In this document: in pieces, positions 24,942-31,516 of the stretch
Position numbering within the stretch: position 1 is the first letter of the stretch
Layout of the letters: each line of letters opens with the position of its first letter
From: RYN-428 sp035695715
GTDB lineage: Bacteria; Planctomycetota; Phycisphaerae; Tepidisphaerales; Tepidisphaeraceae
DNA length: 46,732 nucleotides
Assembly: GCA_035695715.1 (NCBI GenBank)
Contig: DASRRM010000102.1
Coordinates: 1-46,732, forward strand
Direction of reading: 5' to 3'
Position numbers and translations under genes: made by a program
The notes under the pieces: generated by a model
Told to the model about the DNA's origin: nothing
The model's database searches: none
Seen by the model: only the letters and a program-made list of their open reading frames with translations

Positions 24942-26825
24942 ATGCATCCGTCTCTCCCGCAGTTCGGCGCAGACAGCGGCTTTGCCCCGCGACGACCTCC
25001 CGTCACGCCGCGGGTGCAGACAGCGCCGGGTGGAGCGGCGTTGGCCTTGGAGCATCATATCCGCGGGCTCCTCCGCGCCGGCGCGGTGGGCGTCGTTTGC
25101 CTGCACGGCTCGGCCGGGTCGGGGAAGACGGTGGCGGCCGAACATATCGCGCAGGTTTTTTCCGGCGAAGGTCTGGTCATTCGCGATATCAACGCCCGGC
25201 ACCTTGCCGACGATCCTCCGGAGCCACAGTTGACGCTCCTGACGTCGTACGGCCCGCCGTCGGGACCTGTTTTGGTGGCCCTGGAAATGGCCGGGTGGAC
25301 GGACGATGACCTGATCGAATATCTCGCCGCCACTCACCGCCAGCGCGTCTCGGCGGTCATGAAGCGCGTGACAGCGTCCCCGGATCGCGAGGCATTTTCC
25401 GGGAAACCGGAATTGTGGCGGATGGTGCTGGACGTTTTGGCGGCGGATGATTCGCATGCCGGGATCTGGGACGCCCTGCAATGGCGGCTGGCGCTGGAAT
25501 TTCCCACACTGCCGCGCCGCTCGGCGGGAAGAATGTATTGCATGGCGCAGGTGGTTCGACCCGTCGGTGTGTTCGAGCTTCCATTCAAAACATTGGGGGA
25601 ATTTGAAGTCCGCGAACGCCGGCTGCTGGTGCATCGCCCCGTGCAACTGATGCTGGCGGCGGAATTGGTCATCGATTCGCTGCACGATAATCCAAACCCG
25701 CGGGTTTTTTCGCGAAAGCTTCCCCACGACCTCCTCGCCCGCGCCGCCCTGCTGGCGCATTCCCGCCCCAAAGTTCATCCTGCCCTGTACGAGGCCGTCC
25801 GCACCGGCGCCAAACCCGCCCAGTCCACCGCCGCGTCCATCCTGCACGCGATGAAAATCGGCTGGCGTCCGGAAATGGGACATGTGCCGGACCTTACGTC
25901 GGCTCATCTGGATGATGCCAACTGGCCCGATGTGCATCTGCCCTCGTGCGAGGCGAGATGCGTTTCTTTCCGCCATGCCAATCTCACCCGTGCCCGGCTG
26001 GAAAAAGGAAATTTCACCGATGCCAGATTCGGCTCGGCGAAGTTGTGCGAAGCGAATCTCGATCACATCAGCGCATCACGCGCGGATTTCACCGCGGCGG
26101 ATTTGTCCGGTGCATCGGCGGTTTCGGCGGTGCTAAGCGACTGCAAACTCCGCAATGCGAAGCTCGAACGCGCCAATCTTTTTGGCGCAACCCTTGCAGC
26201 GTCTGACCTCCGCGACGCGAACGCCAGGAATGCGGGTCTCATCCGGGCGGATTTCACCGGCGCGCAAATAAACGGGACCGATTTTTCCGGGGCAAACCTC
26301 GGCAGTGCGATCTTGAATCGCCAGGACCTGGGCACTGCCCATTTTTCCGGCGCGAGCTTCCACATGGCGGCAATGAACCATTGCAACCTCGAATACATGG
26401 AGCTTCCCGCCCCGGATTTCCACGAAGCTGATCTCACCGGCGCGCTGCTGACCGGCTCAATCTTTCCCCGCGCCAATTTCCGCGGCGCAAAGCTGAACAA
26501 ATGCGGCCTGGCGGACATTGAATGGGAAGGCGCCGATTTTCGCAAGGCCGATTTTTCCGAATCGTCATTCCATGCCGGGTCAACCCGATCCGGGCTGGTG
26601 GGAAGCGCGGTGCCGTGCGAAGGAAGCAAAACCGGGTTTTACACCGATGATTTTGGCGATCGCGATTTCAAGCCTCCCGAAGAAATCCGCAAGGCCAATC
26701 TTCACGGCGCTGATCTGCGCGGCGCGAAAACCGCCGGCGTGGATTTTTACCTCGTAGACATCCGCAACGCCCGCTTCTCCCGCGCCCAGGCCAAATGGTT
26801 CCGCAAATGCGGGGCGATCATGTAG
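24942..26825 (+). CDS. P-loop NTPase fused to pentapeptide repeats
   Basis: 627 aa. The N-terminal NTPase-like domain (about 30-300) has Walker A GSAGSGKT at 56-63 and a candidate Walker B in PVLVALEMAG, with Glu after four hydrophobic residues. A helical linker follows. From about 320 to 620 the protein is made of pentapeptide units A(D/N)LxG or A(N/K)LxxA, giving a right-handed quadrilateral beta-helix. The repeat part is interrupted near 545-580 by a non-repeat loop (SKTGFYTDDFGDRDF). Whether the NTPase is a signalling AAA/STAND type is unclear, as I see no sensor or winged-helix motif. No signal peptide, so it is cytoplasmic. Its partner is unknown. Confidence 0.75.
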   Translation: MHPSLPQFGADSGFAPRRPPVTPRVQTAPGGAALALEHHIRGLLRAGAVGVVCLHGSAGSGKTVAAEHIAQVFSGEGLVIRDINARHLADDPPEPQLTLLTSYGPPSGPVLVALEMAGWTDDDLIEYLAATHRQRVSAVMKRVTASPDREAFSGKPELWRMVLDVLAADDSHAGIWDALQWRLALEFPTLPRRSAGRMYCMAQVVRPVGVFELPFKTLGEFEVRERRLLVHRPVQLMLAAELVIDSLHDNPNPRVFSRKLPHDLLARAALLAHSRPKVHPALYEAVRTGAKPAQSTAASILHAMKIGWRPEMGHVPDLTSAHLDDANWPDVHLPSCEARCVSFRHANLTRARLEKGNFTDARFGSAKLCEANLDHISASRADFTAADLSGASAVSAVLSDCKLRNAKLERANLFGATLAASDLRDANARNAGLIRADFTGAQINGTDFSGANLGSAILNRQDLGTAHFSGASFHMAAMNHCNLEYMELPAPDFHEADLTGALLTGSIFPRANFRGAKLNKCGLADIEWEGADFRKADFSESSFHAGSTRSGLVGSAVPCEGSKTGFYTDDFGDRDFKPPEEIRKANLHGADLRGAKTAGVDFYLVDIRNARFSRAQAKWFRKCGAIM

Positions 26826-26838
26826 GTCAGAAATCAGA

Positions 26839-26982
26839 AAAACCACGGAGGCACTGAAGCACGGAGGTGGGGTTCTTCGCATGCGGGCCCGCGCCAAATG
26901 CGCTCCTGTTTTCTTTTTCAATTCTCTTCGCGAATGCTGAGAAGTCGAATGCGCCTCCGTGCTTCCGTGCCTCCGTGGTTTT
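26839..26982. repeat. 29-bp inverted repeat (ACCACGGAGGC type)
   Basis: Arms 26839-26867 and 26954-26982 match with one mismatch. The spacer is 86 bp. It lies between the convergent NTPase-pentapeptide and SprT-like genes. Confidence 0.85.
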
Positions 26983-27014
26983 CTCTTTCTTTCGCGGTGT
27001 GAGCGCCGCGGCTT

Positions 27015-28214
27015 TCACCTCACCTCCCGCGCCAGCTTTCCCAAAAAGGCCTCGGCTTTCTGATAGCGCGCGAACTTTCGTTCGCTTTCGTAAAACTCGG
27101 CCGTGTGGGCGTAGCCGCGGCCGTTTACCCAGTGCAGGCCGTGAAATTTGTGGAGCAGCTCGTGGAACACCAGGAAGTCCACCACATATTCCGGCACCTC
27201 ATGCGAGTCGAGCGTTCGGCTGACCATCACGGTGTCGAGAATGAAGTCGTAATGACCGAACTTGCGGCCGGTGAAGGTGCGGTTCCACGTCAGCCGGGGC
27301 CGGGCCATTTTTCCGCCGAAATACCCGGCGTTTACGCGGTCGAAGCTCTGGCCGAGATCGTGAGTTGCGCCGCGGGTTTGCTCGGAGATGCCGCCGAGCG
27401 ATTCCAATTCGGCGCGCACGGTCTGGTAACCCTCGCTGGTCATCAGTTCGATGACGCGCTGCCGGGCGACGCCGTCGCGGCGGTAGATGAGCGCGCCCAC
27501 CAGTAAAAAGGCGGCTTCATCGAAGGCGATCATCGGCGTGGGAAGCCAAAGCCGAACGCCCTGGCGGCCGGCCTTCAACTTGTACATCCCCCGAATCGGG
27601 CGAAAGTGGATGGTCAGCGGCGGCGGATATTGCCGCGAGCCCAGGGCGGCGGCGTTAAGCACCCGGCTGGCGGTTTGCCGCGATTGAATATAGGCCGATA
27701 GGTTTTCCGGGCGGCTCATGAAGCCAAACCAACCGCGTTGCTCGCGCGTCGCCGGCGACATGCGGTCGGGCGTGATGTTTTGGCGCTGGATGGTCAGTTC
27801 CATCTGCCGGCTCATCGCTTCGATTAGATTGACTTGAGGCACGGCAGGATCGCGAGCAAGTTCGTCGAGCGCCAACTCCATGAGCGATGACGAACGGCGC
27901 CACGAAATCATCGAAGGGCGATGCGATGGCGCTGCGGCCACAGGCTCGCCGCGGACAGCGGAATCGTCCTGTACCGCAGCGCCGGTTTGCGTCCAATTGA
28001 TGCCGGACAGAAACCGGTATGCCCGCTGTGACGGCGGCGGCAGATTCTGAACCGTCGCGCCCCGGTCGCGAAGAATCTGCTCGACTGTCGCGAGATTCCT
28101 TTGCGTCTGACCGCGCAGGCGATCGCGCTGCTCCATGCTCATCGTGCCCGACAACTCGCGCCGAACCACGTTGGCTATCCGCACCAATCCCGAAATCCGC
28201 ACTGACTGATTCAT
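27015..28214 (-). CDS. SprT-like zinc metalloprotease domain protein
   Basis: 399 aa from an ATG at 28214. The C-terminal third is a SprT-like domain: HELLH at 351-355 with His370 in YAHTAEF as the likely third zinc ligand. FDRVNAGYFGGKMARPRLTWNRTF-type sequence (292-314) precedes it and is typical of the family. The N-terminal 280 residues are charged and mostly helical, with no domain I recognise; they include a repeated ERRG/QSR-type pattern but nothing diagnostic. SprT relatives include Spartan, a DNA-protein crosslink protease, but no DNA-binding motif is visible here. Its neighbour downstream on the same strand is none; ThiS lies upstream. Confidence 0.8.
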   Translation of the reverse strand: MNQSVRISGLVRIANVVRRELSGTMSMEQRDRLRGQTQRNLATVEQILRDRGATVQNLPPPSQRAYRFLSGINWTQTGAAVQDDSAVRGEPVAAAPSHRPSMISWRRSSSLMELALDELARDPAVPQVNLIEAMSRQMELTIQRQNITPDRMSPATREQRGWFGFMSRPENLSAYIQSRQTASRVLNAAALGSRQYPPPLTIHFRPIRGMYKLKAGRQGVRLWLPTPMIAFDEAAFLLVGALIYRRDGVARQRVIELMTSEGYQTVRAELESLGGISEQTRGATHDLGQSFDRVNAGYFGGKMARPRLTWNRTFTGRKFGHYDFILDTVMVSRTLDSHEVPEYVVDFLVFHELLHKFHGLHWVNGRGYAHTAEFYESERKFARYQKAEAFLGKLAREVR

Positions 28215-28301
28215 TCGCTTCCCAACCTATCGTATCTTTTCAGTTTTGCACAAAGCTCGCCGCGCATGCGACAGCAGCGCGCAAATCCAGCGTGGAAAGC
28301 G

Positions 28302-28336
28302 AATCCGCGTTTTCGCGGACGCTCGTCCGAGGCGTG
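28302..28336. repeat. Diverged solo copy of the type D arm
   Basis: About four fifths of the bases agree with the arm at 13514-13548 (ATCCGCGT..TCGC..CGCTCGTCC..GGCGTG). It stands without a partner arm between the SprT-like and thiS genes, some 14 kb from the Y1 gene. Confidence 0.6.
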
Positions 28337-28354
28337 CTTGCGTCGTGGTTACCC

Positions 28355-28552
28355 TCATCCGCCGCCCACAAACGTCACGATTTCCACTTCATCGCCCGCC
28401 TTGAGCGGCGTGTCGTATTTGTCGCCGCGCAATAGCCGGCGGTTTAATTCGATGGCCACCTTTTCCGGGACCATGTTATGCCGGGCGATCAACGCGCGCA
28501 CGGTTTCGCCGTCGGGGTAATCGTGAATTTCACCATTGACTTTTATTTGCAT
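28355..28552 (-). CDS. thiS: Sulfur carrier protein ThiS
   Basis: 65 aa with a ubiquitin-like fold expected. It begins MQIKVNGE and ends VEIVTFVGGG. The C-terminal Gly-Gly is adenylated and thiocarboxylated in thiazole synthesis for thiamine. GGAG lies 5 bases before the ATG. thiG, thiF and thiE are not adjacent, so the gene is an isolated copy. MoaD-like proteins share the same fold and tail, but length and motifs favour ThiS. I looked for a TPP riboswitch upstream and found none. Confidence 0.88.
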   Translation of the reverse strand: MQIKVNGEIHDYPDGETVRALIARHNMVPEKVAIELNRRLLRGDKYDTPLKAGDEVEIVTFVGGG

Positions 28553-28728
28553 GGAACTCCGGCCCGCAGGTTATACGACCGGCATGAGGATAGGCACCTT
28601 CGTCCCCGCTGACCACCCTTGACATTCGCCGTCCAAACGTCATAACCACCGGCAAATATCGCGGAGCAAACGCGTCGGCGGAGTCGATGCCATGGCGTTC
28701 AAATACAACGCCGGTTCGGAGGAACATT

Positions 28729-29667
28729 ATGTCGCAAACCACCATCACCGATTACAAGCACCCTGGCGGCTGGACCGACCCCGCCGCCGCCCGGCAGAAG
28801 GCGATCGATTACTGCCGGCAGCTCGAAGAGGGAAAAGTCCTCTACTTCGACAATATTCCCTACGATTTCCCCGACGCCGACAAGGAATTCCTTCTTTCGC
28901 AAAAGCAAAGCGGCCTGCGGATTCACAAGAATATTTCCTACCGCCCCAAGACCGATGTGCTTCGCGGGGCGGCCGCCGACGATCCCGAAGGCGCCAAGCG
29001 GCTGCATGAAATCATGCGGCATTTTTCGCAGGAAATCGTGAAGCTGGTCGACAGGTTTCTTTCCCCCTACGCCCGCGAGCGCCAACTCGATTTTGCCAGC
29101 TATCGCCCCAACGAGGAAAAGGGCCGCGAGCTTTCCTACCACAAGCGCAATGATCTGATGCACGTCGATGCCTTCCCCACCCGCCCCACCAATGGCGGGC
29201 GGATTCTTCGCGTCTTCACCAACATCAATCCCAGCGTCAACCGCGTTTGGGAAATCAGCGAACCATTCGAGCCGCTGGCCAACAAAATGGCCGCGGCGGC
29301 GGGCCTGGGAAAATACGCCGGGTATGCGACGTCGGCTTCGCGGAAATTTCGCCGGACGGTCGGCCCGATTTTGCGGACGGTCGGCGTGAAGAATGTCGAC
29401 CGCTCGCCGTACGATCACTTCATGCTTCATTTCCACGACTGGCTGAAGGAGAACCGCGACTACCAGGAGAAGGGCCCGAAGATTCACATCGAATTTCCGC
29501 CGTATTCGACATGGATGGTCTATACCGACACGGTGCCGCATTCGGTTTTGTCGGGGCAATTTGCGCTGGAGCAGACATTCATCGTGCCGGTGAGCGCGAT
29601 GGTCGCGCCGGAGAAAACGCCGTTGAAATTGTTGGAAGGAATCTGCGGGACAGGGCTGGCCAACTGA
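28729..29667 (+). CDS. Kdo hydroxylase family (KdoO-like) dioxygenase
   Basis: 312 aa from the ATG at 28729, preceded by GGAGGA. The protein matches the 3-deoxy-D-manno-oct-2-ulosonic acid hydroxylase family, Fe(II)/2-oxoglutarate enzymes that act on the Kdo sugar of lipopolysaccharide. The metal-site motif is HVDAFPTRPT, and the distal His-containing segment is DTVPHSVLSGQFALEQTF. SYHKRNDLMHVDAFPTRPT is characteristic. It implies that the organism makes a Kdo-bearing LPS. No other LPS gene is in the immediate surroundings. Confidence 0.88.
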   Translation: MSQTTITDYKHPGGWTDPAAARQKAIDYCRQLEEGKVLYFDNIPYDFPDADKEFLLSQKQSGLRIHKNISYRPKTDVLRGAAADDPEGAKRLHEIMRHFSQEIVKLVDRFLSPYARERQLDFASYRPNEEKGRELSYHKRNDLMHVDAFPTRPTNGGRILRVFTNINPSVNRVWEISEPFEPLANKMAAAAGLGKYAGYATSASRKFRRTVGPILRTVGVKNVDRSPYDHFMLHFHDWLKENRDYQEKGPKIHIEFPPYSTWMVYTDTVPHSVLSGQFALEQTFIVPVSAMVAPEKTPLKLLEGICGTGLAN

Positions 29668-29761
29668 TTTAAAACGCCATTGCGGTGCGTTTTGAGATCG
29701 AACCGATTCTTGAGGGGATTGGCCCAGTCTAAGCTCGGGTGTAACGCTTGTTTATGGCGAC

Positions 29762-29801
29762 TCCTGCTCCCTCTCCCCTGTACTCAGGGGAGGGAGCAGG
29801 A
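29762..29801. repeat. Hairpin with 2-base bulge
   Basis: TCCTGCTCCCTC plus TCCCCT pairs with AGGGGAGGGAGCAGGA, with two unpaired bases in the left arm and a 6-base loop. It lies between the Kdo hydroxylase gene and the toxin-antitoxin pair. No T-run follows. Confidence 0.7.
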
Positions 29802-29892
29802 AAGTGTTCGCCACAATTGAGCGCCACACCGCCTAAGCTCACCAAGGCCTACCGTCAGATGCTTTGTTCCCGGCTCGAATATATAATACCCA

Positions 29893-30225
29893 ATGGATGG
29901 CGCGACACCCATGGAAAACGTCATGATCCAGCATATTGCAAAGACCGAAGGCGTCTGCGGCGGGCTGCCGTGCATCGCGGGTCATCGCATCCGCGTTCAG
30001 GACATCGTCGCGTGGCATGAGCGGCGCGGCTATTCCCCCGATGAAATCGTCGATATATTCCCGGGAATCACCCTGGCCGACGTCTATGCGGCATTGGCTT
30101 ATTACTTCGACCATCGCGACGAAATTCAAGCCGATATTGGCAGCGGCGAGCAGTGGGCGGACCGACTGAAAACGCTCGTGCCATCGAAGATTCCCGCCCA
30201 GCTGCGAGATAAATCGGGTGAGTGA
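29893..30225 (+). CDS. DUF433 family antitoxin
   Basis: 110 aa. The DUF433 signature is present: GVCGGLPCIAGHRIRVQDIVAWHERRGYSPDEI followed by FPGITLADVYAALAYYFDH. The family has a helix-turn-helix-like fold and accompanies PIN-like (DUF5615) toxins. ATGs at 29893, 29911 and 29923 are possible starts. TATAAT at 29882-29887 suggests a promoter close by, which would favour the later starts, but no good -35 was found. The stop overlaps the toxin start by 8 bp, so the two genes are translationally coupled. Confidence 0.9.
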   Translation: MDGATPMENVMIQHIAKTEGVCGGLPCIAGHRIRVQDIVAWHERRGYSPDEIVDIFPGITLADVYAALAYYFDHRDEIQADIGSGEQWADRLKTLVPSKIPAQLRDKSGE

Positions 30226-30553
30226 AACCATCATTTTCTACGCTGACGAACATCTTCCCCGCCCGGTATGCCAGGGTCTGCGGCGGCGCGGGATCGATCT
30301 GCTTACAACCCAGGAATCGGGCAATCTTGGAGCCTCCGACGTAGATCAATTGGCGTTCGCCACAGGCCAAAACCGCGTGCTTATCACATTCGACACCGAC
30401 TTGCTCGTTTTGCATTAGAAAGGAATTCAGCATGCCGGGATTGCGTGGTGCCCAGAGCAGAAATACAACATCGGCGAATTAATCCAGGCGCTGCTTCTCG
30501 TGCATGGCGTACTCGATCGGGACAGCATGCGAGATCATGTCGAATATCTATGA
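30218..30553 (+). pseudogene. DUF5615 PIN-like toxin with in-frame TAG at codon 67
   Basis: The frame opens at a GTG at 30218 and stops at TAG (30416-30418) after FDTDLLVLH. Reading past the TAG, the same frame continues with the family's C-terminal half, GIQHAGIAWCPEQKYNIG and ELIQALLLVHGVL, to RDHVEYL and TGA at 30551-30553. The total of 111 codons is the normal family length. The acidic residues of the PIN-like fold (DEH near the start, DTD near 60) are present. So a single nonsense codon splits an otherwise intact toxin. Either it is a recent inactivation, a sequencing error, or the TAG is read through. Confidence 0.85.
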
Positions 30554-30613
30554 CCGCGGGCGGTCTTCGTCTCCCATTCGGATTTTCCACGCGCCTCCGC
30601 TATTCTCAGCCGC

Positions 30614-31414
30614 ATGACTCCATGGTGGCTCATCGTCTTTCTGGCAATCGCATTGATCGGCGTGACCAAAAGCGGGTTTGGCGCGGGCGTTGGGTTGATG
30701 ATCGTGCCAATGACCGTCGTGGCCATGAATCGCCTGAACCGGGGCGGTGCGGCGGCAACACTTGGGCTGATGCTGCCGCTGCTGATCGTGGGTGATGTCA
30801 TTGCCGTCTGGCAATATCGGCAGTTATTTAATCTGACCATCATCGCGCGGATGCTGCCGGGGTCCGTTGTCGGCGTTCTGATCGGCGGCGCGGTGCTTTG
30901 GGCCTATCGCCTCAAGGCCGGGCCGGCGCTGACGGCGTTCATTGAAATAGAGATCGGGTTTGAATCCGTGCTCCTTGTCGGCTTGCACTGGTATCGCCTC
31001 TGGCGTGCCGCCGACCGGACATTTCGGCCGTCGCTGGCGCGAAGCAGCGCGGTTGGCGCATTCGCCGGCGCCAGCAGTACCTTGGCCCACGCCGCCGGGC
31101 CGATCATCGCGCTGCATCTTTTGCCGCAGAAGTTGGATCGGCAGATTTTCGTGGGGACATGCGCGGTCTATTTTTTCCTGGTCAACACAGCCAAGGTGCC
31201 GATCTTTTTCGCCGCCGGGCAATTCCGCGTGGAGACGCTCTGGCTGTCGCTGGAACTTGCGCCGCTGGTATTGGTTGGGGCGGCTTTCGGGTTTTGGGTG
31301 ACGAAACGGATGAACGATCAAGTCTTCTCAAAGATCGTCTACGCGCTCACGTTTTGCCTGGGGTGGTATCTTCTCGTTAGTGGCGCGATGATCCTGGGCG
31401 GGAGGGCTGTCTGA
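30614..31414 (+). CDS. TauE/SafE family sulfite or sulfonate exporter
   Basis: 266 aa. The N-terminus MTPWWLIVFLAIALIGVTKSGFGAGVGLMIVPM has the KSGFGAG-type signature of the family. A second half repeats the pattern (GAFAGASSTLAHAAGPIIALHLL). Around seven to eight transmembrane helices are visible. Members export sulfite, sulfoacetate or other organosulfonates, and the substrate cannot be named. No sulfur gene is adjacent. It lies 60 bp after the toxin remnant. Confidence 0.9.
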   Translation: MTPWWLIVFLAIALIGVTKSGFGAGVGLMIVPMTVVAMNRLNRGGAAATLGLMLPLLIVGDVIAVWQYRQLFNLTIIARMLPGSVVGVLIGGAVLWAYRLKAGPALTAFIEIEIGFESVLLVGLHWYRLWRAADRTFRPSLARSSAVGAFAGASSTLAHAAGPIIALHLLPQKLDRQIFVGTCAVYFFLVNTAKVPIFFAAGQFRVETLWLSLELAPLVLVGAAFGFWVTKRMNDQVFSKIVYALTFCLGWYLLVSGAMILGGRAV

Positions 31415-31516
31415 AAAAAAGGGCGAAGGTGGTAAAAACCGGCCACCGCGATCGACTTCATCTGCTATAACGATAAATTGATCTGCCCCGGGGCGGGCCG
31501 ATGTGCGGTAAAGGCG

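Noticed and set aside
24915..26066. 383-aa minus-strand frame over the NTPase region
   Set aside because: Antisense to the P-loop and pentapeptide gene; no recognisable motif.
28553..28728. TPP riboswitch in front of thiS
   Set aside because: The conserved CUGAGA and related blocks are not present in the region upstream of the thiS start.
29882..29887. TATAAT box in front of the antitoxin gene
   Set aside because: No matching -35 element at the right distance, so I did not list it as a promoter.
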